Below are positions 12,423 to 24,679 of a DNA stretch of 64,000 nt, piece by piece. Below the pieces are notes generated by a model. The model did no database searches. It was not told where the DNA came from and was given only the letters and a program-made list of their open reading frames with translations. The stretch comes from Chelonoidis abingdonii (taxonomy: Eukaryota; Chordata; Testudines; Testudinidae). Each line of letters starts with the position of its first letter. Within the stretch, counting starts at the first letter, position 1. A program made the position numbers and the translations under genes. The stretch covers positions 10,577,919 to 10,641,918 of the forward strand of contig NC_133778.1 of the NCBI RefSeq assembly GCF_003597395.2, written 5' to 3'.

Positions 12423-14295
12423 GTAACACTGGAGCTGTAGCACTGGGAGTTTCCTAGGCAGCAGTTGTACAAATGCTCAGTAACTATATTGGAGCATCGG
12501 GGCCATAGTGCTGTGAACTTCCTCAGCAGCAGTGACACAAGCCTTCCATGGCTGTGCAGGTGAATCTGGGCTGCAGTACTGCAAGCTTCCTCAGCAGCTA
12601 TGGCACAAGCCTTCGGAAGCCCTATGGGAGTATCAGGGCTGCGGGATTGCGAGCTTCCTCTGCAGCAGATACACATGCTCTGCGGAACATCTGCACCACA
12701 ATGTGGTGAGCTTCCTCCGCAGAGGCGGCACAGCACACAGTAAGCGCTAGGGCTGTGGTGCTACTCAGGAGCAGTGGCACGAGCAAGCCTTGCATTTCGG
12801 GGTTACAGAATGAAGGTTCAGGCACCTGTCCCACTTACGGGCTGTTTCACTATTTCACCACCTTTCTTTCCATTTCCAGAGAAGAAAGCCAGGCCAGTTA
12901 ATTTGCAGATTCTTTAATACTTTTGCAGCAACCAACGTGTTTCAAAGATTCTGTTGTATGGCTAATTTTCACGCAACCAATGCGCAGATACGGGAGACTT
13001 GTCTGCAGACCAGGAGTTGAGGACTGCTCCTCTATATCAACATACAGCCTGGTTGTAACTGCAGAGACATGCCCCATCTCTAGCATTATGTGGTGTATTG
13101 GAATTCCAGACAAGAAGGGCTGCATTTGTTATATCACTGCTCAGCTTTCGGACCCAGACTGATTTTCTTACTGAGCGAGAGTGTACTTTGGATTACTGTT
13201 GAGGCCCTGTGACTTCCTCTCCTAGCACCCCCCATCCTCAGATCCCAATGTCAAAGCCCTGATGTCTTTCCTCTCTTCAGAGGAACTAGATGATTCCTAA
13301 CCCATGTTCATGTTGGATCCTCCTGCAGTAGCTAGAAACCTCACAAATCAAGAACCCAGTTCTGCAACTCTTACTCACGTGGGTAATCCTTCTTCATACC
13401 AATGGGATTACTCAGAGAAGCAAGGGCTACTCTGCTAAGAACAGATTAGGTCTGAAGGCACTTGTTATGCAAAAGCAAAACAGTAATCATTGTTACCCAA
13501 TGCCAGTTAAAACTTCAACAGGCTTGCAGCTTTCCAGATGAACAGTGGTGCAAGGCCCCAATGCACTAGGCCTCCAACGCAGAGTGGCCATAAACTCAGT
13601 TTAATGGTCTGCCCAAGCCAGGTTCCTGGCCCGTAGGATACACGAGATGAGCTTCCCCAGCCCTAGATGAAAAAGGTGGCAGCTCTAAAGTCAATGGAGT
13701 CAAAGGCAGCTGTATAACCCCGGTACGTCTCTCCCCTCCGCTCTTTTTTTGGATTGTGTTTTGTTCTGTAAACATCAAGAGGGCATGAAAAACCATCCAG
13801 CAGCAGGACAGGCATGGCTGGTGCACCAGCCCGTTTGGCTCTTACTATTCGTTACAGTCAGAAAGGTGACTACGTACAAGCAGGATGTGTTTCATCCCCT
13901 TCCCCAGTCTCTGTCATGGCACCTCCTACTGACTTTAGAGCTAGCCAGAGCAGGTGGAAGTTTTCCCAGCTTCGAGTGCAAAGTTGATCCTGCCATTTCA
14001 GGGAGTGGAAAGTGTGATGGGGGCGGGGGGAAGGGACTGCCCTTGGCCTGCTGGCTTTTCCTGTTGGAAGCGGAACAGAGGCTAGAATAGGATAATAGAA
14101 AAGAGGATGGGAAAATCTAGAAACCTATCACATTAAAAAACAAACACACACAGTATTCCTGCTGGAGCTAACTGCTCGGACTGAGCCTCGTGACATAGAT
14201 AAAAAAATCCATGTCTGTATTTAAAACTCATGCTTTTGAGTTCATGTCTATGGGAAGATTGTTCTGCCAGCGCAGGGTACGGCGAGCAGAGTCCA
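12423..14295. other. 3' flank of SPATC1L, no gene recognised
   Basis: Presumed to hold the SPATC1L 3'UTR on the minus strand. No convincing AATAAA was seen close to the stop; ATTAAA at 13605-13600 is a weak candidate. Confidence 0.35.
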
Positions 14296-14622
14296 CTACC
14301 AAGCAAAGAGAGGTTTACTGTCTTCCTTGGAGAGTTCACACAAACAGTTCAGCAGCAGCAAAGTGTCGCCAAGGAACTTGGATGGGACGATGTCAATCAC
14401 GACCTTGCGCAGATCCGCTGGGCTGCTGTGGAGCGGGCTGGAGTGCACGTCTGGCCGCTGTTTCAGGATGCCGTAGGTGTTGATCAGGAACTCGCTGAAC
14501 ACCGGGTGCACATCCGGGTTGTAGCCTATCTTCTCGAGGCGTGCAGTGAGGGACAGGTACCGCTGCATCATGGCTCGGTGCTTTTTCTCATCCATGGAGC
14601 CATTCAGGCACTTCATGGAGGC
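14296..14622 (-). CDS. SPATC1L: SPATC1L last coding exon
   Basis: Acceptor ends CTCCTAG. There are 108 codons and a TAG stop at 14296-14298. Contains [37 protein letters not shown] and [20 protein letters not shown], the typical speriolin-like C-terminus. Full length, with no lesion seen. Confidence 0.92.
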   Translation of the reverse strand, partial: ASMKCLNGSMDEKKHRAMMQRYLSLTARLEKIGYNPDVHPVFSEFLINTYGILKQRPDVHSSPLHSSPADLRKVVIDIVPSKFLGDTLLLLNCLCELSKEDSKPLFAW

Positions 14623-17600
14623 CTAGGAGGTTTATAAAACCAGGGAGAAGCTGTTGGCTCCTTTCATGAATAACTATGGGCAGGCCCCGGGGGTTCCTAA
14701 AGCCACCACTTTCTCGCTGCATCCAAAGCATCCCAGTCTGTTTGCAGCTTAGCAATGACAGTGCTGGAAACTGGCACGCTGGAGAATGAAGTCCCAGTAC
14801 AGCTGCGGAAGGGACACAGCAGGGCCAGCCAGGGATGAATTAAGCTGCACCTGGCTAGATGCAGCGATAGCTGAAGTTGAGCGAGGTCCCAGACTCTGCA
14901 GGCCTCACCTGGCTGAGGGCTGCAGTGGCCATGCCTCCATGAACTCTAGGTTTTCTACACACAGCTAATGAGTGACTGTATGGAGAACAAACCCCCACAG
15001 AACATGGGAGTTTTCAGCTCTCACCATGCTTGTTACTGTGCAACACAAGCCCCACCCCTGCCCCTTGGCTACCCGGCTGTCATCCCCCGTGTGGCTGAAT
15101 GTCCCAGGGAAGAGGGAAGACCTGCCAGCTGGGAGGGAGTTTGTGCCTCTCTCCTCATTCAGTTACCAACTTTAACAATCAGTATTTCTCCCTGACAACC
15201 ATTTCCATGGCAGACTAAGTTCAAAATGTCCATAGAAATCTTTCATTTTGTCAAAAATCAAAATGTTTTGTTCCGATTCTGACTTTTAAAACACTATATA
15301 TTATGCAACAGAATATAAAGTTTAAAAAACAGAAATGAAAATTTGTTTCAAAATGGAAAAAAATCCCAAAAAGGTTCTGTTCTGAAATGGTCCATTTCAA
15401 CCTGATTGATATGTTGTTTTTCTATTTCTCTTTCCAATGAATTTTCACCAAAAATGACACGTTTCCATGAAACTTTTTGCTTTCAGCAAATGGACACTGT
15501 CCCATTAGAAAATTTCCAACCAGCTCTATGCACCATCCTCTCCCTCAGCAGATTCAAGGAAGGACTTACCTGTTTGATTTTCTCAGGAATGTTGGACACT
15601 GTGTAGCCGTAAAGTCTCGTTACTCCAGGAAACACATAAGCAAGGATGCGCCTGTCTAGTTGGAAGGCAATTTCACCCACTATGCGGCCATTTTTCTTGC
15701 TGTTCAGCTCAAGCTCTATATGAAAGACAAGCTGGTTGTTAGTTACATAGTAACTTAAGGAAGGAAAATGAAATGTTTTCACCATGCTTAGATTCAGGTT
15801 AAAGTTTTACAGCTTGGTTTGAGCCAGCTGCCAGGAGAGAGAATATATCATCACACAAGTTATATACATAGATGTGCACATGTACAACCAAACACAGCAT
15901 TGACTTCCCAGTGCTACGCACAAACTGGATAATATCTGCCTCCTTAAATGGATTGGTTCTGTAAGTACGTGTGGAAATACACTTTGGAAATAAATACATG
16001 TATAAGAAGAGCAGGTCACATTCAGGGCTTTTCTCAGCTATAAAAGCCCCATTGCCCTTCCAGATGGGCTTATCCACACTAGGTCAGGCCTGCACTACAA
16101 AGTTTTGGTGGCATCACTAGGTCAGTCAGAGGTGGGGGAAAAAAAATCATGCCCTCCCGGCAACAGAACTGCCAGTATAGATGCAGCTATGTTGACAGAA
16201 GAGTGCTTCTGTGAGCATAGGCAATGTCGCATGGGGAGATGATGTTACCACGCCAGCAGAAAAACTCTTTGTGTTAGCATGAGCAGTGTCTGCATTAGGG
16301 GGCTCTACCACATACTGTAGTGATAAAGCCATGCTGACAAAGGCTCTGTAGCATAGAGGTATTTAAAAATCATACTGGGGACCACAGGTTCACCTGGCCC
16401 TTATGAACACATGTTAAAATACATGCTTGCCCTGTGTACACTAGGACTTTGAAACATGTTAATTAAAACACAGAATCATAGAAATGTAGGGCTGGAAGGG
16501 ACCTCAAGAAGTCATCCAGCCCAGCCCCCTGCACTGAGGCAGGAATAAGCACAGCTAGATATTTTCCTAGTTCAATTATGAAAATGTCATGGGGGATGGT
16601 GTCAAAAGTCTGACTAAAATCAAGGTATATCAAGTCTACTGCTTTCCCCCTTATCCTGTAGGTCAGTAAGCCTCTAAAAGAATGAAATTAGGCTGTTTGG
16701 ACATACGTGGATTTGTGAAGAACAGATTTAGTCCCTATAACCCTATTACCCTCCAGGTGCTTACAAATTGATTTTTTCAGTAATTTCCAGTATCTTTCCA
16801 GATATCGAAGTTAGGCTGACTGAACTATAATATCCCAGGTCCCCTTTGTTCCTCTTGTTAAAGATTAGAACTGTGCTTGTCCTTCTCCAGTCCTTGCAAT
16901 CTCACCCACCCTCCATGAATTATCACAACTAAATGCTAAAAGGCTCCGAGGTTGCTTCAGCTAGTTCTTTATCAGGCCCCACTGACTTGGATAGACCTAA
17001 GTTATATTTTATAACTTGTTATTTCTCTATTTTGGCCAGTGTTCCTTCCCCTTTGGTGTTAACATTAATTGTGTTGAATAAATGGTCAACATTAAACCCT
17101 TTTTAGTGAATACTAAAGCAAAACAGGCATTGAACACCTCAGCTTTCTGGATGTCATTAGCGTACCTTCCCCAGTAAGTAGGGAACCCACACTTTCTTTC
17201 GTCCTGCTTTTGCTCCTAATATGTTTAAAGAACCTCTTCTTATTGCATTTTATGTCTCTCGCTAGGTGCAATTAATTTTGAGCCTTAGTCTTTCTGGCTT
17301 TGTCTCTACCTGTTTGTGCTATTCTTTTATACTTCTCCTTAGTAATCTGTTCATGTTTCCACTTTTTGTAGGATTCTTTTTTGATTTTTAGGTCATTAAA
17401 GAGCTCCTGATGGACTCTTAAGAACATAAGAACGGCCATACTGGGTCAGACCAATGGTCCATTTAGCCCAGTATCCTCTCTTCCAACAGCAGCCAATGCC
17501 AGGTCCTTCAGAGGGAATGAATGGAACATGTAATCACCCCTTGATTCATCCTCCCCCCCCCCGCAATTCCCAGCTTCTGGGCACTTCAGAGCATGGTTTT

Positions 17601-20600
17601 GTATTACTGCCCATCCTGGCTAATAGCCATTGATAGACCTATCCTCTGTGAACTTACCCAGTTTTTTTTTTTTTGACCCGTTATACTCTTATCATTCTTC
17701 TTATCTTTCTTTTGCATCAGGATAGTTTGCAGTTGTGCCTTTAATATTGTCCCCTTGAGAAACTGCCAGCTCTTCTAAACTTTTTCCCTTAGATTTTCTT
17801 CCCACGGAACCTTTCCCACCACTTCTCTGCGTTTGTTAAAGTCTGCTTTTTAAAAATCAACTGTCCTTATTCTGCTGCTCTCATCACTCCTTCCTTTCCT
17901 TAAATACAAAGTGCTGGTGATCAAGTTTTAAAAGATGCCTTTTATTCTAGTGTGGCCAAGCTCTAGGGCATCAAAAAGCCCCCGCTCCTCCATGCTTGCA
18001 GAGATAACTTGTGACTGGAGTCAGTTAAGCCCATCCTTAGCTACTGTTATTAGCAAGGCCAGGGTGAAATCACATTATTACCGTTTAAATAATAGGTATG
18101 GGGCTTCCGCGGCTCATCTCCTCCTGGGCTCTCTGAGAACGAGACTCTCTTTTTCCTGTGCATCTCTTCCAAGTCCAAGGACATTTTCTCACCCACTATA
18201 TCCCGTGTGCTGTTTATAAGGGGGACTGGCTTCCTTGGGGGAATTCCTGGGGAAAATGGCTCAGATGTTTTGAAGTATCCTGGGAACACAAGCTGTGCTT
18301 GGGCCCCTTCCTTGTTTGAAATGCTGAGGGGATTTGAGGAAACAAATTCTCCCAGGGACGATGGCTGGGGCTGACTCAGCAGGTCTGGTGCATTAAGGAC
18401 ACTTCCATGCTGTTGGTGAGCTACAACAAAACAACAGGGGGGTATAGAATCAGAGTTAGCCATGGCTTCATATAGATTTCCAGTGATGAGGACCCTAGAC
18501 ATCTAAAGGGCCTAACTCTGATGATCTGTCTAGGTGTTTATGAATGTAAATCCAAGTGCCTGCTTAGTGCTTCCCATTTTGGGGATCTCAGTGTTGATTC
18601 TAGAAGATATCAGACAACATTCAAAACTAGAAACATACCCTCTTGCCCAGCTCTTGTCACACAAACATAACTGGACACAACTCAAGAGGGTTTTCTTTGT
18701 TCAAAGAGAGCTTTGGCTGGCAGAACTGGTGGTGAGGTGGTCAGAGTTGAGGTGCACCAGCAGAGGTGTCAGTGGCATTGGAAACTCCATGGCTTTTTCT
18801 AGTCACTGCTCTCATAGAATGTCCCATAGCCAAGGACAAGTGTATTTGGGAAGTTTGGTGGGGATGTATTGAGCAGAGTAATTGGAGAATGCAAGGTTTG
18901 GTGAGAGCTGCGTCAGCCTTGACCCCTTCTCCATCTCGTCTTTCCATGTGGTCCTTTTGAATGCACCCCTCTGTGCAGTGAGGCTGGTGGGAAACCAGCC
19001 TGGGGCCAAGAGCCAGCTGGCTTGGGGGGTTCCCGGCACTAACATTTCTGCCAGTGTAGCATTTAGTCACAGGTCAGGCAAGGGGATTGCCTCACTTGGA
19101 TCCCTTTCAAGTTTTCCTGGAAGTCAGGGGACACATTGTGCCACAGCCCAGATTTATGTCCTGCATCTGCCACAAGCAACTTGTTCACCCCAGAACAAGA
19201 GGAAGAGGACTAGCCATTTCAGCTGAAAACCCCCCCTATGAGACACAAACCTAAATGCAATGTAACAGATTCAGGGCTTGCCACGGCTTCTAGAGGACAT
19301 GGTCCCTCAGAACAGCATTGATGCCCCTGCCCTTGTGACCTGATCCTGAGAAGCACAAAGTCACCTGGATGTTGAGAGCTCCCTGAAATCTTGAGCTACG
19401 ATAGAGGGGTCAGTTCTTACCCATCCTATATAAATGAGCCTTATCTCCTCCAGGTGAAGTGACATCTGTGAAGCAGACTTTCTTCAACCTTGAGAGGTCT
19501 ATAGTTTCTGGAAGCTGTTTCTCCACTCTGGTGGTCCAGGAAGTGCTGGAAAGCAGGATTGGTTTCCTCTCCTTGGGTGTAGGCTGAAACAAAGTGGGAT
19601 TATTGGGAATCCCCTTAAATGTCACCTCTGCCTGGGCTTTGGGGCTGGACAGAGTTGCTTCCTCATTTGCAATGTGGAGAGGGGAATAACTGAACTCCTG
19701 CAGCAGTGAAGGTTGTAGGTGACTTGGGCTCTCCGGTGGCTTGATATCTCTTCCATGAGGCAGGGCTATAACAGAAAACAGAACATATAGTGTTACCATT
19801 CATACAGTGTTACTCTGACAGCTGATCTCTTTTTCTCTGGTGCTAGAATGACTATGAATCCCCCATGGGAGGTGCCATGTGCCTGCCAGAGCTTGGAAGC
19901 AGGACAGTGTTTTCAGACACATTGCCAGTCAGGGCTGGCTTTATGAACTATGGGGCCCAATTCGAATACCCAGTGCCAGTCTGGGGCTTCGGCGGCACTT
20001 CAGCAGCAGGGGGTCCATTCCAGCACTGAAAGACACTCCCCCCCCCCCAGTGCTGAATTGCTGCCAAGACCCCCAAAGCAGACCCCCTGCCGCCAAAATG
20101 CCACCAAAGATCCCCAGAGAGGACCAGTGCCAGGTGAGTAAAAACAAATAAATAAAAAGGCGCCTAAGGCACGGGGCCCAATTCCAGGGAATCGGGAGAG
20201 TCAGCCTAAAGCCGGCCCTGTTGCCAGTGAATCTTATTGGTGCCCTTCAATTTTGTCCCCAGGTAGATAGACCCTTCCAAAGGTCCAGTGAGTGTGAAAA
20301 GACAGTCACATGTTATAGCTACAGTACAGCGCCCTCTCCTGGAGAGAGAGGGGAAAAGCAAACAACAATTGGCTGGTGTCATGTTAGAGAAGATTGAGGT
20401 AGGTGGTCATCTCAGAAGAAAGGGAGGGCAACCCTGTCACACCAGGGTGTAATCTTTTTACTGGAAAGACGGTCAGAGAAAATAAATTAACAGGTCAGAT
20501 CAGGTTATTTCTCTGTGTGGCCAGGAATCTTCGCTAGTGAGTTGTTACTAACAGTCCATGGAACAAGGAGAGTGGGGAACAGAACACCCCAGCCCCATAC

Positions 20601-23228
20601 ACAGCCATTGCCAGGACTGAGTGCTTGTTTGGGATATTCTCTCTCTTTAAAGCCTGCCGTTCCTACCAAAGGATGTGTTAAATAGGCTGACAAGGAGGGG
20701 TCCACCTTACACCACGTGGCTAAGGGATGGGCATGCGGTGTGAAATTTGTTTCCTGGGTCCCTGTGCCCTTATGTCCAGGGGCGGTGCCTTAGACAGAAC
20801 ACACTTCACTGGGTCCACATGGACCAATGTTGCAGCAGCAACAGGCAGAGGAAAGGGCTTTGCTGTTCAGAGCTGGGGGTCAGAAATGCCGGTTCTGAAC
20901 ATTGGCACTACGTCTCTGGGATGTGGGACCACAGACAAAGCTAGGCATTCCTCGAGCCACATCAGCCCATCACTTGCAATGGCATGTATCAGGGCAGGCA
21001 CAACAACTGCCTCGTTACACACATCTCTGGGGGTCAGCCCAATTCCCCTCAGGGAAGTGATGATGGAAACACCCTCCCTAATGGGGCCTCTGGTTTCAGT
21101 GCTACAGCTGGGTGGAGATGCCCTGTCCCTGAGAACGTGGAGGCTTCTGGGCTCAACCACAGATCTGTTGCACTACCCACACCACAAACAGCAGCCAGTT
21201 CTCAGCACTGGAAGAAGGGAGGAATGTAACATGCTGGAGGCACCTCTTCCAGATTTCCAAGGAGGATTTCAGATCAAGGAAGGGATGCCCAGGTTTTATG
21301 CAGTGCCCAGAACATGCAGGGACTGGACTATGTAATTCAATGAGTACTAAGCTTATATTCGTACAGAGCAGCCACTGGCAGTAACGCTCAGTTACCCACC
21401 TCAGTCTTCAGTCTCCCAAAAGCCTTGATTTAAGGAGCTCCTGGGAACTACAGACACAACAGAGCACCCTATCAATCTGTCTGAATGATAGACAATGGTC
21501 ATCCTATCTTCATTCAACTGATGTAAGCCAATGTTGCTCCATGACTTCAATGGAACCATGCTGGTTTGCACCAGATGAACATCTGGCTTTATGTCTTCTG
21601 ACAAGCCCTTGCTGTCTTTGTTGTACCTGCAGGTCACCTTGGAGTAATGAACATCTGCGAGAGACTGGGGGAGTGAGATTGGGCATTGCTGAAGGAAATC
21701 ACATTAGGAATCTGACTGAGGGATAAGGGATCTTTGAAACCTCACACTGTATCTGTTAGGCGGTGGCATTTTCCCTCCCCCACCCCTAGAACGTGTGATA
21801 TTGCAGTCAGTAGAGTAGATTGTTTGGTGGACAGCTCAGTGAATTTGGGCAGTCTTGTCTGGAAAATAATCTGAGACCTCCTCAGACAAGGCTGGCCATC
21901 TCCATGATAAAAGATCCATTTCAGAAAGGATTCTGGAATACCAGGTCTTCTAAGTCCCTTCCAGTTTTGCTCAATGATGTTCTGGAAGTGCCATAACCTG
22001 CTGGTAAGACCCACAGACCACTAGAAGGGAGATGGGTGCATTGTTCATGTAGATTATCTACATAGGGTCATATATCATGCTCATCACCGTAGTGTCTCTC
22101 TCTTAGCAAGAACAAAGACCTAGTTTCTGATAGAGGAGGGGCTCAGATGGAGCAAAGGATTTGTATTGCGTGTCTGGGTGAGAGCACGCACACAATTTGC
22201 TTGCAGCCAGAGAATTACTGTGTGACAGTTTAGAACTCTGTCCGTCCACGTGAGCTTATGGATGCCAGACTGATTTAATGAGTTCTCTGTATATTTAGAT
22301 CCTTAGAGATATCCTTCCATCATCCCACTTGTGTTGAGGCAAGAGGGCCGGGTACCTGAATGGGACAGGTATTGAGGGCCATCAATAACTGAATAACCTT
22401 GCCCAAGCAGAACAATGAAGACAACTATCCAAAGGCTACTGACTTGCTGATCCTTGATCTGACTGCGACAGATCAGTCAATAGAAAAAACCTCAAGGGAA
22501 GAACAGGAAGAGATGAAGGCTTTAGAATCTGCTGTTAGAAGGGAGTTCTCTCTTGCAAAGCAGAGGTGAGAGCCACAGTTCAAGACTGGGCCAGTGGAAA
22601 GAGAAGTTCTTTAGTAAAGCCTGTGTGTCCCTTGCTTTAATTGTCACATCATCCCCAAAGGGTGGAACAGTAGCATACAGGGTCCACGGCTTTGGTGGAA
22701 CTCTGGGGAGCATGCAGTAGTGACTGGGAAGGTATGGGAGAGCTGGCACTGGTTTCAGGGCCTAGGTAGTGGCACTGCAGAATCCCATATCTTAGGAAGG
22801 GGCTAGATAGAGGATATGCACGCTGGGTGCATGAGCCTAAAAGCCCAGAGCTTGCGACAATGAGTGAACTCTATCCAGACCCAGCGCACAGATCACTGAG
22901 TGGGTGGATCCAAGCACAGCAGCCTGGGGACTGTCCAGTAGGGGGAGCTCACCCATGGCTCTCACCTATTACATTAGAGGGCCATTACTCAAGAGAACAA
23001 ACAAGACAGATCCTCCAGATTCTCCTTACCTCGTCTTGGGGAGCAGGCATTCGGATACACGGGAGCAGGGTGGGAAGTGATAATTTGCCCTTCGTTGCTG
23101 TTTTCATAGTGCTGACTCAGTAACGAACGTAATTCATAGTTCTCCCGGAGCAACCTAACCTGATTTTTCAGGTATGCATTTTCGTTCTGAATTGTCTTCA
23201 TCCACTCGTTATCATCTGTCATTGTCAT
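14296..23228 (-). CDS. SPATC1L: SPATC1L (speriolin-like / spermatogenesis and centriole associated 1-like), whole coding span
   Basis: Split gene with coding pieces 23228-23030, 19765-19421, 18420-18082, 15715-15570 and 14622-14296. The N-terminal exon has a leucine-rich, coiled-coil-like stretch ([20 protein letters not shown]). The last two exons carry the speriolin C-terminal domain, recognised by [31 protein letters not shown] and the terminus [12 protein letters not shown], which closely resembles vertebrate SPATC1L as I remember it. Every junction has GT/AG signals and the phases agree (1,1,1,0). With one copy of the middle exon the protein is 336 or 338 residues, close to the roughly 340 of mammalian SPATC1L; with both it is 451. 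Family members are linked to germ cells and the centrosome or sperm neck; the function here is inferred. No promoter or polyadenylation site was assigned. SPATC1 is the alternative name, but the C-terminus fits SPATC1L better. Confidence 0.9.
15200..15535. repeat. AT-rich repeat remnant in SPATC1L intron
   Basis: Dense AAAATG/TTTCA motifs ending in GAAAATTTCCAACCAGCTCTA, a typical end of an interspersed repeat. It lies directly downstream of the 15570 donor. Similar AT-rich sequence at 9380-9560. Family not established. Confidence 0.35.
15570..15715 (-). CDS. SPATC1L: SPATC1L exon encoding the start of the speriolin C domain
   Basis: Acceptor ends ATATAG; the donor is GTAAGT. The 146 nt convert phase 1 to phase 0. 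Encodes [20 protein letters not shown] onward to SNIPEKIKQ, the most conserved block of the speriolin family. Confidence 0.9.
16083..16375. mobile_element. MITE-like element in SPATC1L intron
   Basis: Begins GTCAGGCCTGCACTACAAAG and holds mutually inverted GCAGCTATGTTGACAGAAG / GCCAGCAGAAAAACTC-type segments, ending near a diverged inverted copy of the start. No coding capacity. Confidence 0.5.
16468..17940 (-). mobile_element. CR1 LINE fragment with internal deletion and nested insertion
   Basis: The 3' terminal part (16468-16560, AGAATCATAGA...GGAAGGGACCTCA read on +) joins reverse-transcriptase sequence. On the minus strand near 16560-16620 it encodes [13 protein letters not shown], the FDTxPH motif of CR1. 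Earlier RT sequence runs to about 17940. Lies in the SPATC1L intron in the gene's own orientation. Confidence 0.75.
17421..17670 (-). mobile_element. CR1 3'-end fragment nested in the CR1 copy
   Basis: AACATAAGAACGGCCATACT plus GGGTCAGACCAATGGTCC is the reverse complement of the CR1 tail at 59530-59590. It interrupts CR1 RT-like sequence and is bounded by a possible short ACTCTTA repeat. Confidence 0.6.
18082..18420 (-). CDS. SPATC1L: SPATC1L middle exon, copy B
   Basis: Runs from an acceptor ending TTGTAG to a GTAATA donor: 339 nt, 113 codons, phase 1 at both ends, fully open. Contains [20 protein letters not shown] and then [18 protein letters not shown] with TYYLNG at the end, which matches the usual SPATC1L YYLN end better than copy A does. 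Either copy, or both, can be spliced in without a frameshift. Confidence 0.8.
19421..19765 (-). CDS. SPATC1L: SPATC1L middle exon, copy A
   Basis: Runs from an acceptor ending TTATAG to a GTAAGA donor: 345 nt, 115 codons, phase 1 at both ends, no stop. Contains [19 protein letters not shown] early and [19 protein letters not shown] near its end. The second motif resembles the KKVCFSE segment of SPATC1L. It shares its block order with copy B at 18082-18420, so the two appear to be a diverged tandem exon duplication. Confidence 0.75.
19930..20220. mobile_element. hAT-like MITE with perfect 8-bp duplication
   Basis: TTGCCAGT at 19922-19929 and 20221-20228 flanks ends CAGGGCTGGCTTTA and, inverted, CAGGGCCGGCTTTA. 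Also shares GGGGCCCAATT inside both ends. It sits in SPATC1L intron 1, about 160 bp upstream of exon copy A. Confidence 0.85.
20229..23029. other. SPATC1L intron 1, remainder
   Basis: No further exon or element recognised. A 202-codon open frame on + (20727-21335) has no recognisable domain. Confidence 0.35.
23030..23228 (-). CDS. SPATC1L: SPATC1L coding exon 1
   Basis: Begins at the ATG of [10 protein letters not shown]; a second in-frame ATG lies two codons later. Encodes 66 codons plus one base and ends at a GTAAGG donor. It contains the heptad-like leucine segment [16 protein letters not shown], followed by a Pro/Ser-rich tail. The final G completes a GCC or GCT alanine codon with either candidate second exon. 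Confidence 0.85.
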
Positions 23229-24405
23229 CCTCCTTGTCCCTGGTGGAGTCAGTTGTAGCAGACAGCCTCAGCGGGGCAAGAGTCAGCTGTCCCAGGGCTG
23301 GGAAAGGCCCACAGGAGACCTTAGAATCTTCCCACACCATTGTGATATCACTTGCTCTTAAAGGAACAGCAAAGATAATTTCTTGGTGCAGGACGTCCCA
23401 CGGAGCTCATCGCACTGTGTGCTCAACCCCATCCAACAGATAATTCACAATGCTGTGTGCTCCAATAGAGCTCTTCACCCACAGATTTTGAACCAAGACT
23501 TGCAAAGACATGCACACAAAGTGAGGCCTGGGCTTCTACTCAGAGATGACCAGTCCACTTGCTTTTCTAGGGCACAGATGAGTAGAACACATGCTCCTGG
23601 TACATGGAAATGGTAGAGGAACCTGTTTGTCTGGTCTCACACCACTAGGGTGTGCTGTGCTGCTGTTGGTGATACCCCAACGACTACACCTCTTCCCTTG
23701 GGCACAGAAGAGCTGACAGAGGAATGAAAGGGAAGGGACAAGACTGGAATTGTGGGACTTGGGGGGTTACGAATAGAAGGGGACAGACACTCAAGGGATG
23801 TTCACATACCTAGTTTTTCAGTACCCCTCCAGTACAGATGGTGGCATAGCCAGGGCGGAGACTGCTCCCCATGACACTACTAAACCTCAGCACCCTCCTT
23901 ATTTATAGAAAGCAGAACGGCAGCATGCTCACACAGAGCCCACACCTCCTTGTGTCCTCAGTGAGATTTTGGGTACAACCACACATTCAGCTCTCAGTGC
24001 ACAAGTCAGCTGGATATCCCTTCACTGTCTCACAACAGGTAGAACTAACCAAGCCCTGGTGAAAGAATTGCCTGCACCCTTGCCCTTCTCCCCAGGGCTG
24101 TTTCTGTGCTGAGCTGTCACAGGCTGTTGCTCTTTTTGCAGATGCCATGGATGAGGTTGTGATATCTACATAATTTGAAGCGATATCCTGGGGAAAGCCA
24201 TTCCTCACATGGCAGATAGGTGGGAGAACTGAGGAAATGGCCAAATCTCTATAACAGTCCTTCTAGACATTAGAAGCATAAATACCAGTTTTGATTTACC
24301 AACCAAACAGTTTAAAACTGTTAAACGTCTGGTAAAAATTCAAACATGAACCAAAACATGAGTGAGCTCTTTTCAACATTTTGTTTTTCAAATGATCACA
24401 GGCTT
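23229..24405. other. upstream flank of SPATC1L
   Basis: Presumed 5'UTR and promoter zone. No clear TATA box, CpG cluster or upstream exon could be assigned. Confidence 0.3.
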
Positions 24406-24409
24406 ATTT

Positions 24410-24645
24410 TAGGTTTCAGAGTAGCAACTGTGTTAGTCTGTATCCGCAAAAAGGAGTACTTGTGGCAACTTAGAGACTAACAAATTTATTTGAGCATAAG
24501 TTTTCGTGGGCTACAGCCCCACTTCATTAGATGCATGTAGTGGAAAATACAGAAGGAAGATATATATCTTCCTACTGTATTTTCCACTACATGCTCAAAT
24601 AAATTTGTTAGTCTCTAAGGTGCCACAAGTACTCTTGTTCTTTTT
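24410..24645. repeat. palindromic short interspersed repeat
   Basis: The left arm has TTTCAGAGTAGCAACTGTGT, AGAGACTAACAAATTTATTT and TCGTGGGCTACAGC. The right arm repeats the AACAAATTTATTTGAGCAT and ACTTGTGGCA motifs in reverse complement. Two head-to-head copies of the family also seen at 10349. Confidence 0.7.
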
Positions 24646-24679
24646 AGGCTTATTTTAATATCTCTTTACCCTCAATACC

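Noticed and set aside
12119..12736. 205-codon open frame on the minus strand
   Set aside because: Half lies in the hAT-like element, whose palindromic GC-rich interior lacks stops; no protein motif.
20727..21335. 202-codon open frame on the plus strand
   Set aside because: No recognisable domain, no splice context and composition like the surrounding non-coding intron; also antisense to SPATC1L.
22522..22749. Possible third SPATC1L middle exon
   Set aside because: Pro-rich and partly similar in feel (PPKPWTL, GDDV) but lacks the KKxVxF and PGGD blocks, and no good splice pair was found.
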